Shown here piece by piece: positions 1 to 5,279 of a stretch of DNA of 5,279 nt; the first letter of the stretch is position 1, and each line of letters starts with the position of its first letter. Made by a program: the position numbers and the translations under genes. This DNA is from Bacteroidota bacterium (GTDB taxonomy: Bacteria > Bacteroidota > Ignavibacteria > Ignavibacteriales > Ignavibacteriaceae): the NCBI GenBank assembly GCA_021778375.1, contig JAJYCM010000201.1, positions 1 to 5,279 of the forward strand, read 5' to 3'. The notes under the pieces are model-generated. The model worked only from the letters and a program-made list of their open reading frames with translations. It did not search any database and was not told the DNA's origin.

Positions 1-651
1 AAGTTTCTCAACAATATTCTTACTTAAAAATCTTGAGTAAGATAGATTAAGCCCGTCTATATTGTTCTTCTTTAGCTTGGAAATAACTTTTGAAAGTCCG
101 TCTAAGTATAATACGGATTTTTCTATTCCTATTCTTTTAACCAAAAGGACTTCATATCGCGGCAAATGTTTCTTAATGGCAGAAATAACTTTCAAATCAA
201 AACTGATAATTTTAATTTGAGAATTATCCAGACTTGTCGCCTTCAATATCTTCTTTAGCCTTGGGAGTATTTCCAACCCGCATTTCACTTCAATAAATAC
301 AAGCTTGCCTTTTGGTACTGTATCTAATACTTCAATAAGCGTAGGAATCTTTATTAAGCCGATACCCTTAATATGTGAACCTCTAATATTAAGATTCTTA
401 ATATCATTTAGATTTAAATTCCTTATAAGATGCGATACCCCCGTAGTCCTTTTTGTGTTTTTATCGTGTACAACCACAATCTCATTATCTTTAGAAAGAT
501 GGACATCTATTTCAATCCCATCCGCACCACTCTGCCATGCAAGATTTACCGCTTCAATTGTATTTTCCGGAGCGGAAATAGACTCCCCTCTATGAGCAAC
601 AAATAGAGCGGGCGGCTCCTCAACGATAATTTGCAGTTTCTTAATCTCCAT
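1..651 (-). CDS. Glycerophosphodiester phosphodiesterase family protein (GDPD/UgpQ-like), 3' end outside window
   Basis: The frame is open from an ATG at 651 to the window edge, giving 217 residues with no stop. A TAG lies two codons upstream in frame, which fixes this start. The family is a TIM-barrel that hydrolyses glycerophosphodiesters to sn-glycerol-3-phosphate plus an alcohol, using a divalent metal. The hallmark motifs are visible: HRG at residues 20-22 followed by PENT at 28-31, EIDVHLSKD at 47-55 (metal ligands E47 and D49), VVVHD at 59-63 (second catalytic His, H62), IPTLIEVL at 102-109 and FIEVK at 119-123 (E121 ligand). Near the edge, DGLNLSYS matches the conserved late-barrel strand. 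Family members are usually about 240-260 residues, so some 25-40 residues are probably missing. No signal peptide is seen, so it is probably cytoplasmic. It lies 380 bp from rpmA and is probably transcribed separately. No clear Shine-Dalgarno precedes the start. The substrate cannot be told from sequence. Confidence 0.93.
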   Translation of the reverse strand, partial: MEIKKLQIIVEEPPALFVAHRGESISAPENTIEAVNLAWQSGADGIEIDVHLSKDNEIVVVHDKNTKRTTGVSHLIRNLNLNDIKNLNIRGSHIKGIGLIKIPTLIEVLDTVPKGKLVFIEVKCGLEILPRLKKILKATSLDNSQIKIISFDLKVISAIKKHLPRYEVLLVKRIGIEKSVLYLDGLSKVISKLKKNNIDGLNLSYSRFLSKNIVEKL

Positions 652-659
652 ACTCTAAT

Positions 660-689
660 ATAGTAAAATTACGGGATTCATTTACTCAA
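660..689 (-). promoter_or_regulatory. Possible promoter of the GDPD-family gene
   Basis: On the minus strand, TTGAGT (689-684) and TACTAT (665-660) are separated by 18 bp, a sigma70-like arrangement. The -10 element lies only 8 nt from the ATG at 651, so transcription from it would give a nearly leaderless mRNA. That would fit the lack of a Shine-Dalgarno. AT-rich sequence produces such matches by chance, so this is weak. Confidence 0.25.
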
Positions 690-725
690 TTATTTAAACT
701 GAAAACATAGCGAGGCAAGCCGCAA

Positions 726-753
726 TTTTGAATTATGAATGTTGAATTTTGAA
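726..753. repeat. Heptanucleotide tandem repeat, four copies
   Basis: Four consecutive 7-bp units read ttttgaa, ttatgaa, tgttgaa and ttttgaa, a consensus of TTNTGAA with at most two differences per unit. A partial fifth unit (tgaaaca) follows. The repeat directly abuts a GC-rich patch at 710-723 (gcgaggcaagccgc) that stands out from the AT-rich surroundings. The array is non-coding. Its role is unknown; slippage-derived or dispersed intergenic repeats are the simplest explanations. Confidence 0.7.
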
Positions 754-897
754 TGAAACACAATGAAATTTATCATAAAAATATCTTGGCATAAAAAGCA
801 AAGACTTAAAAGTCAATACTATAGCACGCAAAAGCATCAATCTCTTCTACTTTTTTATTAGAATTAAGTTTGGGACAAACGCATATTGAGAACGGGT

Positions 898-927
898 AAA
901 AAGCAGCACAGATTTTTAATCTGTGCT
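898..927 (-). terminator. Putative Rho-independent terminator of rplU-rpmA (or REP-like palindrome)
   Basis: A perfect 10-bp inverted repeat, AGCACAGATT (905-914) and AATCTGTGCT (918-927), encloses a 3-nt loop. On the minus strand it is followed by GC and then five Ts (902-898), about 104 nt beyond the rpmA stop. This fits an intrinsic terminator for the ribosomal-protein unit. The stem is only 40% GC and the T-tract is short, so strength is uncertain. The same structure could be a copy of a dispersed REP-type palindrome. Confidence 0.5.
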
Positions 928-992
928 AAGGAATTTGTGAAATTGAATTATATCCAGGAGGAGTTTATTAAGATTTGATAATTATTTTACTT

Positions 993-1041
993 CCAAGCCA
1001 CTTTTTTAATAAAAGTAACATAAAGAAAATTTTAGGCTTGG
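993..1041 (-). repeat. Inverted repeat spanning the rpmA stop codon
   Basis: CCAAGCC (1041-1035 on the minus strand, the last codons of rpmA) pairs perfectly with GGCTTGG (999-993). Nested inside is a second short dyad, ACTTTT/AAAAGT (1016-1011 with 1005-1000). Together they could fold the rpmA 3' end into a compound hairpin. No T-tract follows, so it is more likely a 3'-end stabilising structure than a terminator, or a chance match. Confidence 0.3.
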
Positions 1042-1286
1042 TTTACGCTAATCACTTTCCTATCGCCTTTTTTTGTTTCAAACTTTACAAAACCGTCTGC
1101 TACGGCAAACAATGTATCGTCCCCGCCTTTTTGAACATTCGCACCCGGATGAAATTTAGTGCCGCGCTGTCTAACTAAGATATTACCGGCAATCACTTTT
1201 TCACCGCCAAACCTTTTAACACCGAGTCGTTGAGCATTACTATCTCTTCCGTTACGTGACGATCCTTGACCTTTTTTATGCGCCAT
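1032..1286 (-). CDS. rpmA: 50S ribosomal protein L27
   Basis: This is an 84-residue protein of normal L27 length (about 85). L27 binds 23S rRNA, and its flexible N-terminal tail reaches the peptidyl-transferase centre and helps position tRNA. The sequence has the full family signature: MAHKKGQGSSRNGRDS at the N-terminus, RLGVKRFGGE at 20-29, and ILVRQRGTKFHPG at 36-48. There is no N-terminal extension before AHKKG, so the cleaved leader known from Firmicutes L27 is absent. The ATG at 1286 has a Shine-Dalgarno AGGAG (1299-1295) with 8-nt spacing that overlaps the rplU stop codon, indicating translational coupling. Gene order rplU-rpmA is the usual one. Often obg follows rpmA, but here a 380-bp gap and a GDPD-family gene follow instead. 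Confidence 0.98.
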   Translation of the reverse strand: MAHKKGQGSSRNGRDSNAQRLGVKRFGGEKVIAGNILVRQRGTKFHPGANVQKGGDDTLFAVADGFVKFETKKGDRKVISVNQA

Positions 1287-1294
1287 AATTAAAT

Positions 1295-1299
1295 CTCCT
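1295..1299 (-). promoter_or_regulatory. Ribosome binding site of rpmA, overlapping the rplU stop
   Basis: On the minus strand the string TAAGGAG contains both the rplU stop codon (1301-1299) and the rpmA Shine-Dalgarno AGGAG, 8 nt before the rpmA ATG. Terminating ribosomes would sit on the rpmA initiation site, which couples L21 and L27 synthesis. Confidence 0.75.
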
Positions 1300-1607
1300 T
1301 AGCCTATTGCTGTAATTTCAATTTTAGTTAATTGCTGCCGGTGTCCATTCATTTTTTGGTATCCGGTTCTTCTCTTCTTCTTGAAAACCAGAACTTTATC
1401 ATCTTGTAAATGCTCTAAAACTTTCGCCTGAACCTTTACTCCTTTAACATAAGGACTACCGATCTTAGTTCCACTATCGTCTCCGTATAGAAGAACATTT
1501 TCAAAAGTAATTTCCTGTTCCAAATCTTCTTTTAACTTCGGGACATAATACTTTGAATTTTCTTCAACCTTGAATTGTTGTCCTAAAATATCAACAATCG
1601 CATACAT
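1299..1607 (-). CDS. rplU: 50S ribosomal protein L21
   Basis: This is a 102-residue protein matching the usual L21 length (about 103). L21 is a 23S rRNA-binding protein of the large subunit. Family features are clear: the N-terminal MYAIVDILGQQFKVEE (canonical form MYAIVxxGGKQYKV), the YYVPKL strand at 20-25, the GSPYVKG segment at 50-56, and the diagnostic basic C-terminus FKKKRRTGYQKMNGHRQ followed by TKIEI. ATG at 1607 is supported by a GAGG Shine-Dalgarno (1616-1613) five nt upstream and by a promoter at 1637-1667. The gene is the first of the rplU-rpmA pair and lies 119 bp downstream of the histidine kinase gene. No truncation or frameshift is seen. Confidence 0.98.
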   Translation of the reverse strand: MYAIVDILGQQFKVEENSKYYVPKLKEDLEQEITFENVLLYGDDSGTKIGSPYVKGVKVQAKVLEHLQDDKVLVFKKKRRTGYQKMNGHRQQLTKIEITAIG

Positions 1608-1636
1608 TTTAACCTCATTTCCTAAAATTTAGAGTA

Positions 1637-1667
1637 CAAATTTATGAAATTGGGAACTCCAAGTCAA
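1637..1667 (-). promoter_or_regulatory. Promoter of rplU-rpmA
   Basis: On the minus strand TTGACT (1667-1662) is separated by exactly 17 bp from TAAATTTG (1644-1637). The first matches the sigma70 -35 box at 5 of 6 positions. The second matches both a -10 hexamer (TAAATT) and the Bacteroidota-type TAnnTTTG element. The -10 element ends 29 nt before the rplU ATG, leaving room for a short leader with the GAGG Shine-Dalgarno. The position in a 119-bp gap before a ribosomal operon supports it. Confidence 0.65.
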
Positions 1668-1719
1668 TTATTTACAAGAATTTTTTATTCACTAAAATTA
1701 AAAATCGAAATTTGGAAGG

Positions 1720-1740
1720 GATTAAATCATTTTTTTAATC
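1720..1740 (-). repeat. Weak inverted repeat over the histidine kinase stop codon
   Basis: GATTAAA (minus strand 1740-1734) pairs with TTTAATC (1726-1720) across a 7-nt loop containing the kinase TGA stop. The stem is 7 bp and almost all A-T, and no T-tract follows, so it is a poor terminator. No better terminator for the dxs operon is visible before the rplU promoter, so some read-through into rplU is possible. Confidence 0.25.
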
Positions 1741-2776
1741 TAAAAGAAAATTCAGAGCCGGCATCGATTTTGCTTGAGACTTCGATTTTAGAGCCGTGCG
1801 CTTCAATAATGTGTTTAACAATTGCCAATCCAAGCCCGGTACCGCCTACTGCTCTTGACCTTGCTTTATCTACCCGATAAAACCTTTCAAAAATTCTACT
1901 CAGATCATCTTCGGCAATTCCAAGTCCGGAATCTTTAACAATGATCTTTCCGAATTTAGGCTCATCTTCAACAAAGACCTCAACCTGTCCCTGTTCGGTA
2001 TATTTAATAGCGTTTTGAATTAAGTTAACTAAGACCTGTTTTAATTTATTTTTATCCCCGAAAAGTTGCAGCCTATCATTGACAGGATGATAAATTAGCC
2101 GAATATTTTTTTCTTCCGCCATTGGCATAAGCTCTTGGACAAGAGATCGTAAATATTCATTTATATTGAAATATCTGAAACTCATTTTCATTTCACCGGA
2201 TTCGATCATTGAAATGTCAATAAGATCATTCAACAGGTTATTTAGGTTAAGCGTATGGTTATTCGCTTTTTCCAAGAAATTTAGATTGACATTCTTGTCA
2301 TTTATTGCGCCGTTAAGCAGGGTTTCGATGTAACCTTGAATTGCAAAAATGGGAGTACGAAGCTCATGAGAAACATTTGCGAGGAACTCTGTTCTGATTC
2401 TTTCAAGGCGCTGAAGATATTCGATGTCGCTTTTAGTTTTCTCAAACATTTTCTTTATATCTTCCTGAAGTCCGGATAGATTTTTGCTTAATTTTATTTC
2501 GTTAGAATTTGAGAATTTATTTTTTCTGATATTATTAATGATTCCTTTAATTTCCTCAAGTTCCGAATTTCTTTTACAGCCAATAAAATATAGGAGTACG
2601 AGGCTTAAAAAGATTATAAGAATAATTAGTATAAACAATAAAGAGAGGTCCTTTAGATAAAACCAGAATAAAAAAAATAGGGCAAGATCCATCGAAATAA
2701 ATTCCGCAATGAAAATGCGGGCAGATGAAAGATTTGATTTGATTTTATTCAAAGCTTTTAAAACGATATCCAACAC
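1727..2776 (-). CDS. PhoR-like membrane sensor histidine kinase
   Basis: This is a 349-residue kinase, if read from the GTG at 2776. It would autophosphorylate on His and pass phosphate to the regulator encoded just upstream. Two hydrophobic stretches (about 27-41 and 45-66) form a tight membrane hairpin with almost no periplasmic loop. A linker and a likely helical stretch (about 100-128) follow. The HisKA domain carries SHELRTP with the phospho-acceptor H137. The HATPase domain has an N-box (N251-N255), G1 DSGLGI at 282-287, F-box FERFYR at 296-301 and G2 GGTGLG at 311-316, so it looks catalytically complete. No extracytoplasmic sensor, PAS or obvious HAMP domain is recognised. The start is uncertain: GTG 2776 overlaps the regulator gene by 32 nt and lacks a spaced Shine-Dalgarno. 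Alternatives are TTG at 2752 and ATG at 2692 (residue 29, with GGA about 10 nt upstream). PhoR is the closest general type, but a phosphate role is not shown, and no pst or phoU gene is in the window. Confidence 0.93.
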   Translation of the reverse strand: MLDIVLKALNKIKSNLSSARIFIAEFISMDLALFFLFWFYLKDLSLLFILIILIIFLSLVLLYFIGCKRNSELEEIKGIINNIRKNKFSNSNEIKLSKNLSGLQEDIKKMFEKTKSDIEYLQRLERIRTEFLANVSHELRTPIFAIQGYIETLLNGAINDKNVNLNFLEKANNHTLNLNNLLNDLIDISMIESGEMKMSFRYFNINEYLRSLVQELMPMAEEKNIRLIYHPVNDRLQLFGDKNKLKQVLVNLIQNAIKYTEQGQVEVFVEDEPKFGKIIVKDSGLGIAEDDLSRIFERFYRVDKARSRAVGGTGLGLAIVKHIIEAHGSKIEVSSKIDAGSEFSFRLKK

Positions 2777-3431
2777 CTTTAATAGTTTCTATTAGGTCAA
2801 AATTCTTATCTAATTTCTCTCTAATTTTTCTAATATGAACATCGACAGTTCGATCAACGACAAAAACATCGGTACCCCAGACGTCTTTCAATAAAGTATC
2901 GCGGCTGAAAACCTTCCCGGGGTTGTTTGCTAAATAATATAAAAGCTCAAACTCCTTACGGGGAAAAACCTTTTCCTTTCCGTTAAGATAAACGACATAC
3001 TGTTCGCGGTCAATAACTAAGGGCCCTATTTCAATTTTTGATTTAACTGTTTCACTTTTACCATCGTTCTTTCTTATATTAGATTTTACTCTGGCAATTA
3101 ACTTTTTTGGTGAAATCGGTTTTTGTATATAGTCACTAGCTCCTAATTCAAGTCCAAGTATTTCGTCATATTCACCGGCTTTTGCGGTCAAAAAAATTAT
3201 TGGAGTAGTTTCAAAACCCTTAGTATCGCGGATTCTCCGACAGACTTCATAGCCGTCAAGAATGGGCATCATAATATCAAGAATAATGAGGTCGGGCTTG
3301 CCGGAAATTTTGCTTAACGCTTCCTTTCCGTCATAAGCAATGATGACATCAAAACCTTCTTGAACTAAGTTGTATTGTAAGAATTCAACAATATCCCGTT
3401 CATCATCAACTAAAAGTATTTTACTTTTCAT
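2745..3431 (-). CDS. OmpR/PhoB-family response regulator
   Basis: This is a 228-residue DNA-binding response regulator of standard family length. The receiver domain (about 3-118) has the acidic pair D9-D10 in ILLVDDE, the phospho-acceptor D52 in LIILDIMMP, T82 in FLTAK and K104-P105, so every residue needed for phosphotransfer is present. The C-terminal winged-helix domain (about 132-226) shows the family pattern: FPRKEFELLYYLANNPGKVF, then RDTLLKDVWG, the recognition helix VDRTVDVHIRKIREKL, and the closing hairpin IETIKGVGYRF. ATG at 3431 overlaps the TGA of the oxidoreductase gene as ATGA, indicating translational coupling. The cognate kinase follows directly. The receiver and wing resemble PhoB, but the regulated genes are unknown, and no Pho-box-like direct repeat was recognised in the window. 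Autoregulation from a promoter further upstream of dxs is possible but lies outside the view. Confidence 0.96.
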   Translation of the reverse strand: MKSKILLVDDERDIVEFLQYNLVQEGFDVIIAYDGKEALSKISGKPDLIILDIMMPILDGYEVCRRIRDTKGFETTPIIFLTAKAGEYDEILGLELGASDYIQKPISPKKLIARVKSNIRKNDGKSETVKSKIEIGPLVIDREQYVVYLNGKEKVFPRKEFELLYYLANNPGKVFSRDTLLKDVWGTDVFVVDRTVDVHIRKIREKLDKNFDLIETIKGVGYRFKSFE

Positions 3432-4435
3432 AGGCTCAACTTTATTTCTTTTTTTTGTGAAGAAGATTTATACATCGATTCAATTATTTTCATCCTTGAA
3501 AGAGATTCCTCTGCAGATGAGAAAACCGGATTTAAACCTCTAACAGCACCGATAAAACTTTTAAGTTCGTTCATATAAGACTTTTTGAACAGACCAAGTG
3601 CATTATCAGATTGTGAAGGGGTTAGGTCTATCATTTGTTCCTCAATTTTTTTGTAGACTCTGAAAGGATTTAGAGAAGCACTTCCTTTAGTTCCGTATAT
3701 TTCAAAATAGAAATGATCTTTTTCCACTGATAGAGACCAACTAGATTCAATACTTATGACTGAAGAGTTTTTAAATCTTAATAAGCTAATTGAAGTATCT
3801 TCAACATCTTTTGTATTCAGATAAAAACTTTGTGTTGAGACAGTATCAACCTGAGGAAATTCTAAAACCCAAAGAGCCAGATCCAGCAGAAGAATAGTCA
3901 AATCAATTATTACACCTCCGCCTGAGTCAATTTTTCTTGTAAACCATTTTTGATCGCTGCTTCTCCTTCTTATCCAACCGCATTTCGCGTAAAACGGCTG
4001 GCCTATTTCCCCAGCGTTTAATATGCTTTTTAAAATCATGGCATCTGGTCTGTATCTTAAATTCATACCGACCATAATTTTTCGTTTATATTTCTTTGCT
4101 GCATCATGAATTTGTCTTGCTTCTTGATAGGTTCTCGCTAAAGGTTTTTCGACGAGGATATCTTTACCCGCTTTCATACAGGCGATTGAAACCTCCTTGT
4201 GCAAGCTTGTCGGAGTGGCTATAATAACGGCTTCTGCGTCGCTTTTAGCGAGTAGTTCTGTATGGTCTTTATATCTCTCGACTATATTAAACTTATCCGC
4301 AATGGTATTTAGCCGACTCTTATTTATTTCTGCTACAGCGTTAACAGACACATTATCTAATTTTGCAAGATTAGGTAAATGTACAAGTTGTGCAATGCCT
4401 CCAAGACCGATAACGGCAACTTTAGTTTTTTCCAT
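3428..4435 (-). CDS. Gfo/Idh/MocA-family NAD(P)-dependent oxidoreductase
   Basis: This is a 335-residue protein of typical family length. It has an N-terminal Rossmann fold (about 4-122) with the dinucleotide-binding GLGGIAQ at 10-16, the VIIATPTSLH segment at 70-79, and the family signature EKP at 96-98, whose K97 normally contacts the cofactor and substrate. The C-terminal alpha/beta domain has GGGVIID at 172-178. In most relatives GGGxxxDxxxH supplies an Asp and a catalytic His; here D178 is present but position 182 is Leu (codon CTT, 3892-3890). The family oxidises or reduces sugars, inositols, amino-sugars and other compounds, and the substrate cannot be assigned here. There is no signal peptide, so it should be cytoplasmic. 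The ATG at 4435 shares one base with the dxs stop (TAATG), and the stop overlaps the next start (ATGA). It is thus embedded in the dxs-to-kinase operon. Confidence 0.93.
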   Translation of the reverse strand: MEKTKVAVIGLGGIAQLVHLPNLAKLDNVSVNAVAEINKSRLNTIADKFNIVERYKDHTELLAKSDAEAVIIATPTSLHKEVSIACMKAGKDILVEKPLARTYQEARQIHDAAKKYKRKIMVGMNLRYRPDAMILKSILNAGEIGQPFYAKCGWIRRRSSDQKWFTRKIDSGGGVIIDLTILLLDLALWVLEFPQVDTVSTQSFYLNTKDVEDTSISLLRFKNSSVISIESSWSLSVEKDHFYFEIYGTKGSASLNPFRVYKKIEEQMIDLTPSQSDNALGLFKKSYMNELKSFIGAVRGLNPVFSSAEESLSRMKIIESMYKSSSQKKEIKLSL

Positions 4436-5279
4436 TAAAGAATAACCTCATGACTTGCATTTAAGCGCTCACAAAAATTTTTTATTTTGCCAGCAATACC
4501 TTCGGGATCAATTTCCAACAAATTATGAAGCTCTTGCTGAGTACCGTGTTCAACAAACTGATCCGGCAGGCCTATTCTCAGCACGTCATTCTTATAATTT
4601 TTTTCTGCAAAATATTCCAGGACTCCGCTTCCGAAACCGCCGGCTAATGCATTTTCTTCAAGCGTAATTATATTTGAATATGACTTGGCAATTTCATCAA
4701 GGAGTTGGTAATCAAGCGGTTTTACGAAACGCATATTGATTACTTCGCACCTAATATTTTCATTATCTAAAATAAGAGCGGCTTTAAGTGAATAATCGAC
4801 CATAGAGCCGACCGCTAAAAGAGCGGCATCTTTTCCCTCACGAAGAATTTCGCCTTTGCCAATTTCAAGTTTTTCAAACCCATTTTTCATATCTACACCA
4901 AGTGCGCTACCGCGCGGATAACGGATAGCGATGGGTCCTTCGCTGTATTTAACGGCTGTAAAAATCATATTGCGCAATTCTGACTCGTCTTTCGGAGCCA
5001 TGACCACCATTCCGGGTATCATTCTTAGATAAGTCAAATCAAATACTCCATGATGAGTTGGACCGTCAGCCCCGACCAGCCCTGCCCGGTCTAGAACAAA
5101 AACTACATGAAGGTTTTGAATGCTTACGTCATGAATAATTTGATCGATTGCTCTCTGCATAAATGTCGAATATATTGCCACTACGGGAATAATTCCTTGA
5201 GTTGCTAAACCGGCAGCGAACGTAACGCCATGTTCCTCGGCAATACCAACATCAAAATAATTTTTAGGAAAATGTTTTT
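4435..5279 (-). CDS. dxs: 1-deoxy-D-xylulose-5-phosphate synthase, C-terminal part (5' end outside window)
   Basis: DXS condenses pyruvate with glyceraldehyde-3-phosphate, using thiamine diphosphate, to make DXP, the first step of the MEP isoprenoid pathway and a precursor for thiamine and pyridoxal synthesis. The visible 280 residues correspond to the last 45% of a protein normally about 620-640 long. The frame remains open to the window edge. It contains FDVGIAEEH (with the conserved Glu that activates the cofactor) followed by VTFAAGLA, then DRAGLVGADGPTHHGVFD, the strongest DXS signature, then IRYPRG, MRFVKPLD, EENALAGGFGSG and IGLPDQFVEHGTQ. These cover the pyrimidine-binding transketolase domain and the C-terminal transketolase domain. 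The E. coli enzyme has very similar segments in the same order. An in-frame GTG at 5181 (VVAIYSTF) is an internal valine codon, not the start. The stop TAA overlaps the oxidoreductase ATG by one base. Confidence 0.98.
   Translation of the reverse strand, partial: KHFPKNYFDVGIAEEHGVTFAAGLATQGIIPVVAIYSTFMQRAIDQIIHDVSIQNLHVVFVLDRAGLVGADGPTHHGVFDLTYLRMIPGMVVMAPKDESELRNMIFTAVKYSEGPIAIRYPRGSALGVDMKNGFEKLEIGKGEILREGKDAALLAVGSMVDYSLKAALILDNENIRCEVINMRFVKPLDYQLLDEIAKSYSNIITLEENALAGGFGSGVLEYFAEKNYKNDVLRIGLPDQFVEHGTQQELHNLLEIDPEGIAGKIKNFCERLNASHEVIL

Larger units (their letters stand above)
652..1031. other. 380-bp intergenic region without a supported gene
   Basis: This gap between rpmA and the GDPD-family gene has no reading frame with recognisable protein features on either strand. 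It holds a small GC-rich patch (710-723), a heptanucleotide tandem repeat (726-753), a short dyad GACTT-AA-AAGTC (803-814), a perfect 10-bp palindrome (905-927) and an isolated AGGAGGAG (956-963). No tRNA or recognisable RNA fold was seen. The content resembles repeat-bearing intergenic DNA rather than a decayed gene, though that is a judgement by eye. Confidence 0.6.

Noticed and set aside
305..595. Plus-strand 96-residue frame
   Set aside because: It is the antisense shadow of the GDPD-family gene, whose minus-strand motifs (HRG, PENT, EIDVH, VVVHD) are unambiguous.
803..814. Short dyad GACTT-AA-AAGTC as a regulatory operator
   Set aside because: Five-bp arms with a 2-nt centre are expected by chance in AT-rich DNA, and no gene start lies close enough to argue for a function.
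975..1178. Plus-strand 67-residue frame starting with TTG, preceded by a strong AGGAGGAG (956-963) 11 nt upstream
   Set aside because: It runs antisense through the 3' half of rpmA, has no recognisable protein features, and its codons are dictated by L27. The Shine-Dalgarno match is probably coincidental.
1644..1880. Plus-strand 78-residue frame
   Set aside because: It is antisense to the ATPase end of the histidine kinase, including the GGTGLG motif, and has no coding signs of its own.
2745..3431. Naming the two-component pair phoB-phoR outright
   Set aside because: Domain type matches, but so do many other OmpR-class systems. No phosphate genes or Pho-box are visible, so no gene symbol was given.
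4197..4445. Plus-strand 82-residue frame with a hydrophobic start
   Set aside because: It is the reverse of the Rossmann domain of the oxidoreductase, and the hydrophobic look is a by-product of that.
4455..4667. Plus-strand 70-residue frame
   Set aside because: It is antisense to the C-terminal domain of dxs and shows no family resemblance.
4435..5181. Starting dxs at the GTG at 5181
   Set aside because: The frame continues upstream to the window edge and encodes FDVGIAEEH and VTFAAGLA, both conserved in DXS, so 5181 is internal.

Overview
This 5.3 kb window carries seven protein genes, all on the minus strand. It is AT-rich, with short intergenic gaps and several overlapping genes. The organism is most likely a bacterium of the Bacteroidota/Chlorobi/Ignavibacteria assemblage. 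This inference rests on three things: a TAnnTTTG-type -10 element upstream of rplU, the wording of the histidine-kinase H-box (HELRTPIFAIQGY), and the overall base composition. No rRNA or other decisive taxonomic marker is present.

In the direction of transcription (right to left) the window opens inside dxs (5279-4435), of which only the C-terminal 280 residues are present. Next come a Gfo/Idh/MocA-type NAD(P)-dependent oxidoreductase (4435-3428), an OmpR/PhoB-type response regulator (3431-2745) and a PhoR-like membrane histidine kinase (2776-1727). The junctions are TAATG (1-nt overlap), ATGA (4-nt overlap) and an overlap of up to 32 nt, so these four genes look like one translationally coupled operon. 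It joins the first step of MEP isoprenoid synthesis, a sugar- or polyol-type oxidoreductase of unknown substrate, and a two-component signalling pair.

After a 119-bp gap holding a convincing promoter comes the ribosomal pair rplU (L21, 1607-1299) and rpmA (L27, 1286-1032), in its usual order with a 12-nt gap. A perfect 10-bp inverted repeat followed by a T-tract (about 898-927) may terminate this unit.

The 380-bp non-coding stretch 652-1031 holds that palindrome, a four-copy heptanucleotide tandem repeat and a short GC-rich patch, but no gene I can support. The window ends inside a glycerophosphodiester phosphodiesterase-family gene (651 to beyond 1) whose last residues lie outside.

Most of the content is ordinary core metabolism, translation and signalling. 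The points most worth a second look are the oxidoreductase, which has Leu where the family motif usually has His, its tight linkage to dxs and a two-component system, and the repeats in the 652-1031 gap. I found no evidence of a mobile element, CRISPR array, defence system or clearly new multi-gene system.
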